A stretch of DNA of 64,000 nucleotides from Dryocola sp. LX212. GTDB taxonomy: Bacteria; Pseudomonadota; Gammaproteobacteria; Enterobacterales; Enterobacteriaceae. The notes beneath the pieces are model-generated. The model was not told the DNA's origin and made no database searches. It worked only from the letters and a program-made list of their open reading frames with translations. The stretch covers positions 434,001 to 498,000 of the forward strand of contig CP167917.1 of assembly GCA_041504365.1 (NCBI GenBank). The letters are read 5' to 3'. This document shows, piece by piece, positions 9,255 through 21,952 of this stretch (positions within the stretch are counted from its first letter, which is position 1; each line of letters begins with the position of its first letter). Position numbers and translations under genes: made by a program.

Positions 9255-10625
9255 TTAATGCAATAACAAATAGAGGCTGTCTTCGCCGCGCACCACCTGC
9301 AGGGCGATGACCGGCGGCTTGGATTCCAGCACCTTGCGCATTTCGGCGATGGTGCGGATCCGCTCACGGTTGATGCCGATGATCACATCATCTTTATGCA
9401 GGCCGACCTGGGCGGCTGGCGTCCCTTTTTCTACGCTGTCGAGCCTCACGCCCTTAGCGCCGTCTTTCAGCTGCCCATCACTGAGTGATGCCCCCTGTAG
9501 CGCAGGTGCAATCAGCTCTGCGTTGGCCGATGACGCGGTACTCTTATCCAGCGTAACGCTGACTTCCAGCGGTTTGCCCTCACGCAGCAGGCCGAGCTTC
9601 ACGACCGTGCCAGGTTCTGTGGTGGCGATTTTGGCCCGTAGCTCTGCGAAGCTGTTAAGTGGATTACCGTTAAGGCTGGTAATCACGTCGCCCGCTTTCA
9701 CGCCCGCCTTCGCCGAGCCTGATTGCGGCAGTACTTCGCTGACAAATGCCCCGCGCTGGGTGGAAAGTTTGAACGCTTTGGCTATATCCGCGTTCATTTC
9801 CATGCCTTTAATGCCCAACAGGCCGCGTTTGATTTCACCAAACTCCATCAGCTGTTTTGCGAGCGTCTGGGCCATATTGCTGGGAATAGCAAAACCGATA
9901 CCAACGCTGCCGCCCCCTTGCGCGAGAATGGCGGTGTTTATGCCAATTAGCTCGCCGTTGAGATTAAGCAGCGCGCCGCCGGAGTTACCCCGGTTGATGG
10001 AGGCATCGGTCTGAATGAAGTTTTCCAGCCCTTCCAGGTTCAGCCCGCTGCGGCCCAGGGCCGAAACGATACCTGATGTTGCGGTCTGCCCAAGCCCGAA
10101 CGGGTTGCCGACCGCAACGGCAAAGTCGCCCACGCGGAGTTTATCGGAGTCAGCAACGGCGATCTGTGTAAGCCCTGTCGCATTCTGCAGCTGGATTAAC
10201 GCGATATCACTCTGGTCGTCGCCACCGATCAGTTTAGCGTCGAACTCGCGGCCATCATTTAGCTGTACGCTGATTTTTTCCGCGTGGCTAATCACGTGGT
10301 TATTGGTCAATACGTAACCTTTCTCCGCGTTGATGATTACGCCGGAGCCCAGCCCTTCAAAAGGCTGCGCTCCGGAAGGCGGTAGATCGTCGCCAAAATA
10401 TTTCTTTAACTCTTCCGGGACTTTCTGAGTTGGCGCGGCAGCCGTACCTTCAACCTGTACGCTAACCACTGCAGGCAGCACTTTTGCAAGCATTGGCGCA
10501 AGGCTTGGCAGCGCCGGTTGTCCAGGTACCTGTGAAGGGATAGAGGCAACAGCAAGGGGCGACGCGCCCAGAGCTAACCCGACACTTAATGCTAATGCAC
10601 TCAATAACCGTGTTTGTTTCTTCAT
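9255..10625 (-). CDS. degQ: DegQ, periplasmic serine endoprotease
   Basis: This 456-residue HtrA-family quality-control protease closely resembles E. coli DegQ (455). It has a signal peptide of about 27 residues ending LAVA, a protease domain with His110 (TNNHV), Asp140 (DDQSD) and Ser215 (NRGNSGG), then two PDZ domains (about 255-345 and 365-450). Two PDZ domains and a cleavable signal distinguish it from DegS. It is first in degQ-degS. Confidence 0.97.
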   Translation of the reverse strand: MKKQTRLLSALALSVGLALGASPLAVASIPSQVPGQPALPSLAPMLAKVLPAVVSVQVEGTAAAPTQKVPEELKKYFGDDLPPSGAQPFEGLGSGVIINAEKGYVLTNNHVISHAEKISVQLNDGREFDAKLIGGDDQSDIALIQLQNATGLTQIAVADSDKLRVGDFAVAVGNPFGLGQTATSGIVSALGRSGLNLEGLENFIQTDASINRGNSGGALLNLNGELIGINTAILAQGGGSVGIGFAIPSNMAQTLAKQLMEFGEIKRGLLGIKGMEMNADIAKAFKLSTQRGAFVSEVLPQSGSAKAGVKAGDVITSLNGNPLNSFAELRAKIATTEPGTVVKLGLLREGKPLEVSVTLDKSTASSANAELIAPALQGASLSDGQLKDGAKGVRLDSVEKGTPAAQVGLHKDDVIIGINRERIRTIAEMRKVLESKPPVIALQVVRGEDSLYLLLH

Positions 10626-10802
10626 TGATGGCTTGCTCTCGTGGCCTGGATAAAGGTAAACCCGATAACGCTCGATGTTATTGAAATATCAGCCGGGTAA
10701 CAATGTCGCTGTTATAGCGTGGAGATACTTAAATGATAGCTGGGGAGAAGGGAGATTTGGGGCATGACGCCATGCCCCTGCAAAAAAATCTTCTAACTGT
10801 GA

Positions 10803-11204
10803 TTAATCGCGTTTGGCGCGCTCGGTACGGAGCAAACCAGATGCACCGTCTGAGTAGTCACGCGGCATCTGCACCGGCGCCTGATCGTTGCTGGCTTCAG
10901 ATTCAGCCAGACGGTTGCGGAACGGGTTGGCTTCCGCAGAAAGCTCAGGCAGCAGGCTGCTGGAGCTCTTCGCCATGTGCTGATAAAGCTGACGATAGTC
11001 GTGCGCCATATTGTCGAGCAGCTCTGCGCTATGGGCAAAGTGGCTGACCAGCTCCTCACGGTAATCCTCAAGCTCCGCTTTGTTTTTCTCCAGCTCGTAC
11101 TGCATTGCCTGCTGCTGGCGAAGTTTGCGGTTGCCAAATCGCATGGCGACGGCACCGATAATAATACCGACAACTAACCCAATTAGCGCATATTCCCAGG
11201 TCAT
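10803..11204 (-). CDS. zapG: ZapG (YhcB), DUF1043 envelope and division protein
   Basis: This 133-residue protein has one N-terminal membrane segment (about residues 5-22, ALIGLVVGIIIGAVAMRF), a charged coiled coil (about 25-85) and a low-complexity C-terminal tail. It matches E. coli YhcB/ZapG, an inner-membrane protein that interacts with division and elongation components. It stands alone and is divergent from zapE. Confidence 0.93.
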   Translation of the reverse strand: MTWEYALIGLVVGIIIGAVAMRFGNRKLRQQQAMQYELEKNKAELEDYREELVSHFAHSAELLDNMAHDYRQLYQHMAKSSSSLLPELSAEANPFRNRLAESEASNDQAPVQMPRDYSDGASGLLRTERAKRD

Positions 11205-11382
11205 GAACTTCTCCCGTTATCTTGTGAATCCGTAAGGGCAATGTAGCCACTATAACCGCTAACCTAAGAGAAGTGGAATCCTGACGCAGCATCGCTTAGG
11301 GTAGAACGACCTTTTTTTTGCCATCCGTCCATCAAAACACCTGCAAACGGCAATAAGATTATTAAGGGAAGAACATAATACC

Positions 11383-12510
11383 ATGCAAAATCACTCCCCT
11401 GCATCGCGCTACCAACAGGCCCTCACCGAAGGAAGCCATCAACCTGACGACGTCCAGCGCGAAGCGGTCACCCGCCTTGATGCCATCTATCAGGAGTTGA
11501 GAAGTAAATGTTCCGAAACAGCACCGGCCGGCGGGATTATGGCCAAATTTGGCAGGCTGTTAGGCAAACGGGCGGCGGCTGGTAGCGGTGAACCGGTACG
11601 TGGCCTGTATATGTGGGGAGGAGTGGGGCGAGGAAAAACCTGGCTGATGGATATGTTTTTCCAGAGCCTGCCGGGCGAACGCAAACTGCGCCTGCATTTC
11701 CATCGCTTTATGCTTCGGGTCCACGAAGAGCTGACCCAGCTGCAGGGCCAGCCCGACCCGCTGGAAATTGTTGCCGATGGATTTAAGGCCGAAGCGGATG
11801 TACTGTGCTTCGATGAGTTTTTTGTCACGGATATTACCGATGCCATGCTGCTCGGTACATTAATGAAAGCGCTCTTTGCCCGCGGTATTACGCTGGTCGC
11901 AACGTCGAACATTCCGCCTAATGAGCTTTACCGCAACGGATTACAGCGCGCGCGGTTTATCCCGGCTATCGAAGCGCTAAAGAGTCATTGCGACGTGTTG
12001 AATGTGGATGCGGGCATTGATTATCGCCTCCGCACCCTCACCCAGGCGCATCTTTGGCTCTCTCCGCTGGATGAAGCAACAGCCTCGCAAATGGAACAGC
12101 TTTACACCGCGCTTGCTGGTGTACCACGAGCAGGGGAACCCGTGCTGGAAGTTAACCATCGTCCGCTCCAGACGCTGGGCACGGCTAACCAGACGTTGGC
12201 CGTTGACTACAAAACGCTGTGTGTAGATGCCCGTAGCCAGCACGACTATATTGCCCTGTCGCGCCTTTTCCATACCGTTTTACTGTCTAACGTCCCGGTG
12301 ATGACGGTCACTTCGGAAAACGAAGCCCGGCGCTTCATCGCGCTGGTGGATGAGTTTTATGAACGCCACGTCAAGCTGGTGGTTTCAGCGCAGACAGAAT
12401 TATTTAATATTTATCAAGGTGAAAGGCTCAAGTTTGAATTCCAGCGCTGCCTTTCCCGACTGCAGGAAATGCAAAGCGAGGAGTATTTACGCCTGCCGCA
12501 CATGCCATAA
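11383..12510 (+). CDS. zapE: ZapE (YhcM), division-associated AFG1-like ATPase
   Basis: This 375-residue AFG1/ZapE-family P-loop ATPase has Walker A GGVGRGKT at residues 79-86 and Walker B VLCFDEFFVTD. In E. coli it associates with the Z-ring and is needed under oxygen limitation. The second ATG-dense frames inside it have no support. It lies between zapG and rplM, as in E. coli. Confidence 0.96.
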   Translation: MQNHSPASRYQQALTEGSHQPDDVQREAVTRLDAIYQELRSKCSETAPAGGIMAKFGRLLGKRAAAGSGEPVRGLYMWGGVGRGKTWLMDMFFQSLPGERKLRLHFHRFMLRVHEELTQLQGQPDPLEIVADGFKAEADVLCFDEFFVTDITDAMLLGTLMKALFARGITLVATSNIPPNELYRNGLQRARFIPAIEALKSHCDVLNVDAGIDYRLRTLTQAHLWLSPLDEATASQMEQLYTALAGVPRAGEPVLEVNHRPLQTLGTANQTLAVDYKTLCVDARSQHDYIALSRLFHTVLLSNVPVMTVTSENEARRFIALVDEFYERHVKLVVSAQTELFNIYQGERLKFEFQRCLSRLQEMQSEEYLRLPHMP

Positions 12511-12542
12511 GGCAGATAATGTGGATTGAGTCATAAAAAGGG

Positions 12543-12571
12543 TCGACCTTTGAAGGTGACTTCTCTATAAT
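12543..12571 (+). promoter_or_regulatory. Sigma-70 promoter of rplM-rpsI
   Basis: A perfect -10 TATAAT (12566-12571) is spaced 17 bp from a -35 TCGACC (12543-12548). It implies a leader of about 155 bases before rplM containing several small inverted repeats, consistent with translational feedback known for this operon in related bacteria. Confidence 0.75.
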
Positions 12572-12688
12572 CTTGCGACCCCACGTTACAACCAAAGTTT
12601 TTTTCCCAAAACTTTTGTCGTGCCGGCATAGGCTATTCGAAGGGGTAGGTTTGCTGGACAATGTCGCGTGAACCTCAACTGATTTTAA

Positions 12689-13165
<477 letters not shown>

Positions 13166-13177
13166 TCGGGATTATAG

Positions 13178-13573
<396 letters not shown>

Positions 13574-13605
13574 TTGTTCTCTGCTTACGCAGAAAGGCAA
13601 TTGGC

Positions 13606-13634
13606 AAAAACCCGGTCCAGTACCGGGTTTTTTT
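13606..13634 (+). terminator. Terminator of rplM-rpsI
   Basis: The stem CCCGGT / ACCGGG is extended by flanking A and T residues and followed by seven T, 33 bp after the rpsI stop. Confidence 0.9.
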
Positions 13635-13893
13635 ATGTCTGAAATTTATATTATTGCTTTCAACCCCCTGATAATAAGGTACATTTCCCCAAAGTCAGGA
13701 ACCGCTCCCCACAAAACTGCTAAAATCTGGTAAACTATCAACCAATTTTCTGCCCAAATGTCGGCATCAGTCTGTTTTCGCCATGGTTTATGGCAACTGA
13801 TGGCAGTCCGGCGTGAGTTGGGTAATTAACAGTCAGGTTAGTCGCCGCTTGCGGCTATTAGCAGTAATTTTCTGAATAAACTTGGAGGTTTTC
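13635..13893 (+). promoter_or_regulatory. sspA upstream region
   Basis: About 260 bp between the rpsI terminator and sspA with no credible gene. It ends with a GGAGG ribosome site at 13884-13888. AT-rich segments near 13715-13750 (TAAACTATCAACC) are candidate promoter elements, but I cannot assign -35/-10 with confidence. Confidence 0.4.
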
Positions 13894-14535
13894 ATGGCTG
13901 TCGCTGCCAACAAACGTTCGGTAATGACGCTGTTTTCCGGTCCTACTGACATCTATAGCCATCAGGTACGTATCGTGCTGGCCGAAAAGGGTGTTAGCGT
14001 TGAAATTGAGCATGTGGAAACGGATAACCTGCCTCAGGATCTGATTGACCTCAACCCAAATCACAGCGTACCGACCCTGGTTGACCGCGAACTTACCCTG
14101 TGGGAATCCCGCATCATCATGGAATATCTTGATGAGCGTTTCCCGCACCCGCCGTTGATGCCGGTATACCCTGTTGCTCGTGGTGAAAGTCGTCTGTACA
14201 TGCACCGCATCGAGAAAGACTGGTACACCCTGATGAACATAGTGGTGAACGGTTCTGCTCAGGAAGCTGACGCGGCACGCAAACAGCTGCGCGAAGAGCT
14301 GCTGGCGATCGCGCCAGTCTTCACCCAGAAGCCTTTCTTCCTGAGCGATGAGTTCAGCCTGGTGGATTGCTACCTGGCTCCTCTGCTGTGGCGTTTACCG
14401 CAGATGGGTATTGAGCTGACTGGTGCAGGCTCTAAAGAGATGAAAGGCTATATGACTCGCGTGTTTGAGCGTGACTCCTTCCTGGCCTCTCTGACCGAAC
14501 CTGAGCGCGAAATGCGTCTGCATACCCGAGGCTAA
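13894..14535 (+). CDS. sspA: SspA, stringent starvation protein A
   Basis: This 213-residue glutathione-transferase-fold protein binds RNA polymerase and affects stationary-phase, acid-tolerance and phage late transcription. It has a thioredoxin-like N-terminal half and a helical C-terminal half; the surface PHPP motif (FPHPPLMP, about residues 84-91) important for SspA function is present. The start at 13894 has GGAGG upstream; the ATG four codons earlier overlaps that site. Translationally close to sspB. Confidence 0.97.
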   Translation: MAVAANKRSVMTLFSGPTDIYSHQVRIVLAEKGVSVEIEHVETDNLPQDLIDLNPNHSVPTLVDRELTLWESRIIMEYLDERFPHPPLMPVYPVARGESRLYMHRIEKDWYTLMNIVVNGSAQEADAARKQLREELLAIAPVFTQKPFFLSDEFSLVDCYLAPLLWRLPQMGIELTGAGSKEMKGYMTRVFERDSFLASLTEPEREMRLHTRG

Positions 14536-14538
14536 TGG

Positions 14539-15039
14539 ATGGATATGTCGCAATTGTCACCGCGTCGTCCCTATCTGCTCCGTGCTTTTTACGAGTGGCT
14601 ATTGGATAACCAGCTCACACCGCACCTGGTTGTGGATGTGACATTGCCAGGCGTGCATGTGCCGATGGAATATGCGCGCGACGGGCAAATTGTTCTGAAT
14701 ATCGCACCGCGTGCGGTAGGAAACCTGGAGCTGGGCAACAACGACGTGACCTTTAACGCCCGTTTCGGCGGCGTTCCTCGTCAGGTGTTTGTTCCTATGG
14801 CAGCGGTGCTGGCGGTTTACGCGCGTGAAAATGGTGCCGGCACCATGTTTGAGCCTGAAGCCAGCTATGACGGCGAAGCTGCCAGTCATAACGACGAGCA
14901 GGGCCCGGTCCCCGCTGAGCCAGAAATGGTCATGCAGGTGATTGATGGCGATCGCCCGGATCACGATGAAGATGATAATGGCCCGGATGATGAGCCACCT
15001 CCGCGCGGTGGCCGCCCGGCGCTACGCGTAGTGAAGTAA
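14539..15039 (+). CDS. sspB: SspB, ClpXP adaptor for ssrA-tagged proteins
   Basis: This 166-residue protein has a folded SspB domain (about residues 1-112) that binds the ssrA tag, an acidic flexible linker (about 113-155), and the C-terminal ClpX-binding peptide GGRPALRVVK. The layout is complete. It starts 3 bp after the sspA stop, so the two form an operon. Confidence 0.98.
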   Translation: MDMSQLSPRRPYLLRAFYEWLLDNQLTPHLVVDVTLPGVHVPMEYARDGQIVLNIAPRAVGNLELGNNDVTFNARFGGVPRQVFVPMAAVLAVYARENGAGTMFEPEASYDGEAASHNDEQGPVPAEPEMVMQVIDGDRPDHDEDDNGPDDEPPPRGGRPALRVVK

Positions 15040-15044
15040 CGATG

Positions 15045-15069
15045 AAGCCAGTCTTATGACTGGCTTTTT
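15045..15069 (+). terminator. Terminator of sspA-sspB
   Basis: The stem AAGCCAGT / ACTGGCTT has loop CTTATG and is followed by TTTTA, beginning 6 bp after the sspB stop. Confidence 0.88.
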
Positions 15070-15081
15070 ACTGCCCAAACA

Positions 15082-15306
15082 TTGGCGCGGCTGATTGCCG
15101 ATGTGAAAGCGGCAACCTACTGTCAGCGCGTCGTGATAGGCGTCGGCCTCAGCGAAGAATACACATCTTTAGTCGAGACTTTTCTTTTGAAGAGCCAAAG
15201 GTTTATCGATCGAAACTATCCCCTGACCCTGCCAGATACCAACACGCGGCCCGCCGCCATCAAGAAAGTCGTTATCAAGGTGCACCGCAGCCTGCTCACG
15301 GCATAA
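15082..15306 (+). CDS. Unrecognised short ORF, possible gene remnant
   Basis: An open frame of 74 codons (from TTG 15082; open back to 15046 without an ATG) encodes a protein-like sequence with [25 protein letters not shown] and ends [12 protein letters not shown]. There is no ribosome site, the frame starts inside the sspB terminator, and I recognise no family. It occupies the spot where E. coli carries the nan/yhc/gltF cluster, so it may be a relic of a lost gene. A strong terminator follows its stop directly, which suggests it once was the 3' end of a real gene. Confidence 0.3.
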   Translation: MARLIADVKAATYCQRVVIGVGLSEEYTSLVETFLLKSQRFIDRNYPLTLPDTNTRPAAIKKVVIKVHRSLLTA

Positions 15307-15340
15307 AAAAACCGGAGGCAACGTGTCCTCCGGCCTTTTT
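15305..15340. terminator. Bidirectional terminator upstream of the gltD 3' end
   Basis: The stem CCGGAGG / CCTCCGG is preceded by seven A and followed by CCTTTTT. It can end transcripts from both sides: the remnant ORF on + and gltBD on -. Confidence 0.85.
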
Positions 15341-15348
15341 GTCAGCAG

Positions 15349-15375
15349 GTCGGATAAGCGTTAGCGCCATCCGAC
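15349..15375. repeat. REP element between sspB and gltD
   Basis: GTCGGATAAGCG ... CGCCATCCGAC is the classic enterobacterial REP palindrome. It sits 7 bp after the gltD stop (minus strand) and may protect the gltBD 3' end. Confidence 0.8.
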
Positions 15376-15382
15376 ACGGCCA

Positions 15383-16810
<1,428 letters not shown>

Positions 16811-19800
16811 TTACTGCGCCTGCACCCGCAGCTCGGCTGCGGAACGACTGCGGTGACCCAACAATGCTTTGACATCACTGGACTTCGGTTTAACCAACGT
16901 GAATTTTGGTGCAAAGGCCGGCCAGTTCGCCAGAATCTCTTCGCCGCGCTGTGAACCCGTCAGCTGCACATGCTCGGTAATCATGCCGCGCAGGTGCTCT
17001 TCATGAATCGGCAGCTCTTCAACGTTGAGCAGCTCGACCAGTTCTGGGTTAACACGCTTGCGGAAATCGCCGTCTTCGTCGAGCACGTAGGCGAAACCGC
17101 CCGTCATCCCTGCGCCGAAGTTCACCCCGGTTTTACCGATGATGCAGACGATGCCGCCCGTCATGTATTCACAACCGTTATCGCCAATGCCTTCAACCAC
17201 GGTGATTGCACCGGAGTTACGCACCGCGAAACGCTCGCCAGCGTGGCCCGAAGCATACAGCTTGCCGCCGGTTGCGCCGTACAGGCAGGTGTTGCCGATA
17301 ATAGTCGCTTCATGGCTGCGGAATGCGGAGCCGACCGGAGGACGAATGGAGATAAGCCCGCCCGCCATGCCTTTGCCGACGTAGTCGTTGGCATCGCCGG
17401 TCAGGTGCAGCTCAACGCCGCCCGCGTTCCAGACGCCGAAGCTCTGGCCTGCGGTCCCGCTGAAGTGTGCTTTAATCGGATCTGCCGCCAGTCCCTGATC
17501 GCCATGGTGCTGTGCGATGTAGCCGGAGAGCATCGCCCCCACTGAACGGTCAGTGTTGCGGATGTCGAACCAGAACGTTTTGCTTTGCTTGTCGTCCACG
17601 TACTGCTTTGCCTGGCCCAACAGCTGGGCGTTCAAATCGCCTTTATCAAACGGCGGGTTGTGTTCGGTGCAGAACACCGCTTTGCCCGGCATGGGTTCAG
17701 CCGTTTTCAGCAGGTTAGAGAGATCCAGGTTCTGCTGTTTGGCGGTGAATCCGTCGAGCTCTTTGAGCAGGTCGGTACGGCCAATCAGATCCACCAGACG
17801 CTTCACGCCGAGCTGCGCCATCAGCTCGCGGGTTTCGCGGGCGATGAACTCAAAGTAGTTCGTTACCTTGAACGGCAGGCCATGGTAGTGGTTTTTACGC
17901 AGCTTCTCGTCCTGGGTTGCAACGCCCGTCGCGCAGTTGTTCAGATGGCAAATACGCAGGTATTTACAGCCTAAAGCAACCATCGGCCCGGTGCCGAAGC
18001 CGAAGCTTTCCGCGCCCAGAATCGCCGCTTTGATGATATCGAGGCCGGTTTTCAGACCGCCGTCCACCTGCAGACGGATCTTATGACGCAGACCGTTAGC
18101 CACCAGCGCCTGCTGGGTTTCCACCAGGCCCAGCTCCCACGGGCAGCCCGCGTATTTCACGGAGGAGAGCGGGCTTGCGCCTGTGCCGCCGTCGTAGCCT
18201 GCGATGGTGATCAGGTCCGCGTAGGCTTTCGCCACGCCGGTTGCGATAGTGCCGACGCCCGGTTCTGAAACCAGCTTCACGGAGATCATCGCTTTCGGGT
18301 TGACCTGTTTGAGGTCAAAAATCAGCTGCGCCAGATCTTCGATAGAGTAGATATCGTGATGCGGCGGAGGCGAAATCAGCGTCACGCCAGGGACGGAGTA
18401 ACGCAGCTTGGCGATGTACGGGGTCACTTTGTCACCCGGTAACTGACCGCCTTCGCCAGGCTTCGCACCCTGGGCGACTTTAATCTGGATAACGTCGGCG
18501 TTGACAAGATAAGCCGGAGTCACGCCAAAGCGACCCGAAGCAACCTGCTTGATACGGGATACTTTGTTAGTGCCGTAACGCGCCGGATCTTCACCGCCTT
18601 CGCCCGAGTTGGAGTTTCCGCCGATGCTGTTCATCGCCTCGGCCAGAGATTCATGCGCTTCCGGACTTAACGCGCCGATAGACATGGCGGCAGTATCGAA
18701 GCGTTTGAACAGCTCGGTTGCCGGCTCCACGTCTTCAATGCGGACGCTCTCACCCTGAGGGGCCAGCGCCAGCATATCGCGCAGCGTAGCCACAGGACGT
18801 TCGTTAACCAGCTTGGCGTAGTCCTGATAATCTTTGTACTCGCCGCTGTTCACCGCTTTTTGCAGCGTCTGCACCACGTCCGGGTTGTAAGCATGATATT
18901 CGCCGCCGTGGACGAACTTCAGCTGGCCGCCCTGATCCAGCGGCTTGCGGACCAGCCACGCGCGTTTGGAGAGGTTGAGCAGATCCTGCTGGAAGTCGTT
19001 GAAGCCCGCGCCGCCGATACGGCTGACAACGCCCTGGAAGCACAGCTCAGAAACTTCTTTGTGCAGACCGACCGCTTCAAACAGCTTCGAGCAACGATAA
19101 GAGGCGATAGTCGAGATGCCCATTTTGGACATGATCTTGTACAGACCCTTGTTGATGCCGTTGCGATAGTTCTGCATCACGGTACGGTAGCTCTTGTCCA
19201 GCGCGCGGGTATCGACCAGACGAGCCAGCGATTCGTACGCCAGATAAGGGTAGATAGCCGTTGCACCGAAGCCCAGCAGCACCGCGAAGTGGTGCGGGTC
19301 GCGGGCGCTTGCAGTTTCAACAATGATGTTGGCGTCGCAGCGCAGGTTTTTCTCGACCAGGCGAGTCTGGATCGCGCCTACCGCCATCGGTGCCGGAACC
19401 GGCAGACGATTTTTGGCGATGTTGCGGTCAGACAGCACCAGCAGGACGGTACCGTTACGCACCATGCGCTCTGCTTCATCGCACAGGGCGCTGACGGTTT
19501 CGTGCAGCGACTTTTCGGTGACATCGTAGGTGATGTCCAGCGTGTCGGCGCGGTAGTACTCTTCGCCCAGGCTGGTCAGCTGTTGGAAATCAGACCACAG
19601 CAGAATCGGCGATTTGAAGCTCAGGCGGTGCGCCTGGCCTTCCGCTTCACAGAAGACGTTCATTTCACGGCCGATGCTGGTGGCCAGCGACATCACGTGG
19701 GCTTCACGCAGCGGATCGATTGGCGGGTTGGTGACCTGCGCAAACTGCTGACGGAAGTAGTCGTAAATAATGCGTGGCTGGCTTGAAAGCACGGCAAACG

Positions 19801-21268
19801 GGGTATCATCACCCATTGAGCCGACCGCTTCCTGGCCGTTTTCACCCAGCACGTGCAGGATGGAATCCAGCTCTTCCGCGCTGTAGTTAAACTGTTTCTG
19901 ATAGCTCGCCAGCGTATCGTCATCCAGCTCGCGGGTACCCACTTCTTCATCCGGCAGGTCTTCAAATGGCACCAGGCGGCGCACGTTGTTTTCCATCCAC
20001 TCTTTGTACGGATGACGGCTTTTCAGCTCTTCATCGGTTTCCGCAGAGTGCAGGATGCGGCCAACGCGGGTGTCGATTACCATCAGTTCGCCCGGGCCTA
20101 CGCGGCCCTTCTCCACCACTTCGTCCGGCTGGTAATCCCAGATGCCGACTTCCGAGGCGCAGGTGATGAGCTTGTCTTTAGTAATGACGTAGCGGGCAGG
20201 GCGCAGGCCGTTACGGTCCAGGTTACAGGCAGCGAAACGTCCGTCGGACATAACGATACCCGCCGGGCCGTCCCACGGCTCCATGTGCATGGAGTTAAAG
20301 TCGAAGAACGCGCGCAGCTCCGGGTCCATGTTCGGGTTGTTCTGCCAGGCCGGTGGAACAAGCAGGCGCATGGCGCGCACGATATCCATACCGCCTGCCA
20401 GCAGCAGTTCAAGCATGTTATCCATCGAGCTTGAATCGGAGCCGGTTTCGTTAACAAACGGCGCGGCATCGTGCAGATCCGGGATCAGCGGGGTCTGGAA
20501 CTTATAGGTACGGGCGCGCGCCCACTGGCGGTTACCGGTAATGGTGTTGATCTCGCCGTTGTGCGCCAGGTAGCGGAACGGCTGAGCCAGCGGCCAGCGG
20601 GGTACGGTGTTGGTGGAGAAGCGCTGGTGGAACAGGCAGATGGCCGATTCCAGACGCAGGTCCGCCAGGTCGAGGTAGAAGCGCGGCAGGTCAGCCGGCA
20701 TACAGAGACCTTTATAGATGTTCACCAGGTTTGACAGGCTGCAAACGTAGAAGTCTTTATCCTGGATGCGTTTCTCAATGCGGCGGCGGGCGATGAACAG
20801 GCGGCGTTCCATATCGCGCGGGCGCCAGCCAGCCGGAGCATTAACAAAGATTTGTTCGATGCGAGGCTTAGAGGAGAGGGCGATTTCACCGAGCACGTCT
20901 TCATTGGTTGGCACTTCGCGCCAGCCGACGATCGACAGGGTCTCGTTTTGCAGCTCTTCTTCAACGATGCGGCGGCTGGCAGAAGCCAGGGCATCGTCCT
21001 TATTTAAGAAAATCATGCCTACGGCATAGTTCTTTGCCAGGCGCCAGCCGCGCTCCTGGGCAACAATACGGAAGAAACGGTCAGGTTTCTGTAACAGCAG
21101 GCCGCAACCGTCACCGGTTTTGCCATCGGCAAGGATCGCGCCACGGTGCTGCATTCGGGCCAGTGCGTGAATAGCAGTACGCACTACCTTGTGGCTAGGT
21201 TCGCCTTCTATGTGGGCGATCAGGCCGAAACCACAGTTATCCTTCTCAAGGGATTTATCGTACAACAT
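16811..21268 (-). CDS. gltB: Glutamate synthase (NADPH) large subunit
   Basis: This 1485-residue alpha subunit makes two glutamates from glutamine and 2-oxoglutarate. The short propeptide [11 protein letters not shown] precedes Cys12, the N-terminal nucleophile of the class II amidotransferase domain (CGFGLIAHI). Next come the central domain, the FMN-binding synthase domain (about 800-1200, with [17 protein letters not shown] and the Fe-S cysteine cluster [12 protein letters not shown]), and the C-terminal glycine-rich beta helix. The 31-codon upstream extension seen in one E. coli gene model is out of frame here, which supports this start. First gene of gltBD. Confidence 0.98.
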   Translation of the reverse strand: MLYDKSLEKDNCGFGLIAHIEGEPSHKVVRTAIHALARMQHRGAILADGKTGDGCGLLLQKPDRFFRIVAQERGWRLAKNYAVGMIFLNKDDALASASRRIVEEELQNETLSIVGWREVPTNEDVLGEIALSSKPRIEQIFVNAPAGWRPRDMERRLFIARRRIEKRIQDKDFYVCSLSNLVNIYKGLCMPADLPRFYLDLADLRLESAICLFHQRFSTNTVPRWPLAQPFRYLAHNGEINTITGNRQWARARTYKFQTPLIPDLHDAAPFVNETGSDSSSMDNMLELLLAGGMDIVRAMRLLVPPAWQNNPNMDPELRAFFDFNSMHMEPWDGPAGIVMSDGRFAACNLDRNGLRPARYVITKDKLITCASEVGIWDYQPDEVVEKGRVGPGELMVIDTRVGRILHSAETDEELKSRHPYKEWMENNVRRLVPFEDLPDEEVGTRELDDDTLASYQKQFNYSAEELDSILHVLGENGQEAVGSMGDDTPFAVLSSQPRIIYDYFRQQFAQVTNPPIDPLREAHVMSLATSIGREMNVFCEAEGQAHRLSFKSPILLWSDFQQLTSLGEEYYRADTLDITYDVTEKSLHETVSALCDEAERMVRNGTVLLVLSDRNIAKNRLPVPAPMAVGAIQTRLVEKNLRCDANIIVETASARDPHHFAVLLGFGATAIYPYLAYESLARLVDTRALDKSYRTVMQNYRNGINKGLYKIMSKMGISTIASYRCSKLFEAVGLHKEVSELCFQGVVSRIGGAGFNDFQQDLLNLSKRAWLVRKPLDQGGQLKFVHGGEYHAYNPDVVQTLQKAVNSGEYKDYQDYAKLVNERPVATLRDMLALAPQGESVRIEDVEPATELFKRFDTAAMSIGALSPEAHESLAEAMNSIGGNSNSGEGGEDPARYGTNKVSRIKQVASGRFGVTPAYLVNADVIQIKVAQGAKPGEGGQLPGDKVTPYIAKLRYSVPGVTLISPPPHHDIYSIEDLAQLIFDLKQVNPKAMISVKLVSEPGVGTIATGVAKAYADLITIAGYDGGTGASPLSSVKYAGCPWELGLVETQQALVANGLRHKIRLQVDGGLKTGLDIIKAAILGAESFGFGTGPMVALGCKYLRICHLNNCATGVATQDEKLRKNHYHGLPFKVTNYFEFIARETRELMAQLGVKRLVDLIGRTDLLKELDGFTAKQQNLDLSNLLKTAEPMPGKAVFCTEHNPPFDKGDLNAQLLGQAKQYVDDKQSKTFWFDIRNTDRSVGAMLSGYIAQHHGDQGLAADPIKAHFSGTAGQSFGVWNAGGVELHLTGDANDYVGKGMAGGLISIRPPVGSAFRSHEATIIGNTCLYGATGGKLYASGHAGERFAVRNSGAITVVEGIGDNGCEYMTGGIVCIIGKTGVNFGAGMTGGFAYVLDEDGDFRKRVNPELVELLNVEELPIHEEHLRGMITEHVQLTGSQRGEEILANWPAFAPKFTLVKPKSSDVKALLGHRSRSAAELRVQAQ

Positions 21269-21952
21269 ATCAGTGAACCTCCCCAGGCTCTACGTGACTC
21301 ACTCCAGGACCGCTGCGCACGGGCGTAAAAAGGGCATGGCGACGGGGTTTCGCGTGTCATACGCTCACCTCGCGTGTCGCCCTCTTAATTGACCTTTGCA
21401 TCGGTTTCACAAGCGTTGAGGACTTGCTTTAGAGGGAATCTAAATTACTGCATAAATATGACGGGCACAGGGCCCATCCAGAAAGCTTCCAGCGGATTTC
21501 CAACTTATCGGGAAAGCGTACACAGGTCAAATGTCATTCTTATTTATGCGTAATTGTGCTAAACGATGCTTATCATGTTGAATATAAAGATTTTTCGAAG
21601 CGTTTTGGCACGCGTGGCGCACCCGTAAACGAGGCGGGTTCTGTGATCTCTCTCACTGTCTGAAAGGCAACGAAATTACAGTCCGTGCTGGCAGCAGTAA
21701 TTTTACCAGCACGTTATGCTGCTAATGGGCGTGGGCGTACTGCATGACACTGTTTTTCACCGGCGGGCATATTCTTTAAAAAGAAGGTCGCAGTATAAGG
21801 AAAAGTAATCATCTGCATCGTGCGTAGAATTGCACTAATTGTGAATGGTTATTCAATAGCTAAAGCTGCGCCAGTACGCTTGATCCAGGTCATCGCGTCG
21901 TGGTGCAGAAAATGGCAGGCTACGTCCCTTTCTCGGGCCGGCCCAACAGATT
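21269..21952. promoter_or_regulatory. Divergent gltB / yhcC intergenic region (684 bp)
   Basis: Long AT-rich regulatory interval between gltB (-) and yhcC (+), without a credible gene. In E. coli the corresponding region carries Lrp, IHF and CRP sites for gltBD. AT-rich stretches at about 21430-21600 could hold Lrp or IHF sites, but I cannot place them by eye. One good CRP-like site is listed separately. Confidence 0.6.
21642..21657. promoter_or_regulatory. CRP-like site in the gltB-yhcC region
   Basis: TGTGA-TCTCTC-TCACT matches the CRP consensus TGTGA-N6-TCACA at nine of ten core bases. It is 374 bp upstream of the gltB start. CRP is known to affect gltBDF in E. coli; a role for this exact site is inferred. 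Confidence 0.55.

Noticed and set aside
18860-19786. 308-codon + strand frame opposite gltB
   Set aside because: Shadow of gltB with no family similarity; other similar frames lie along the same gene.
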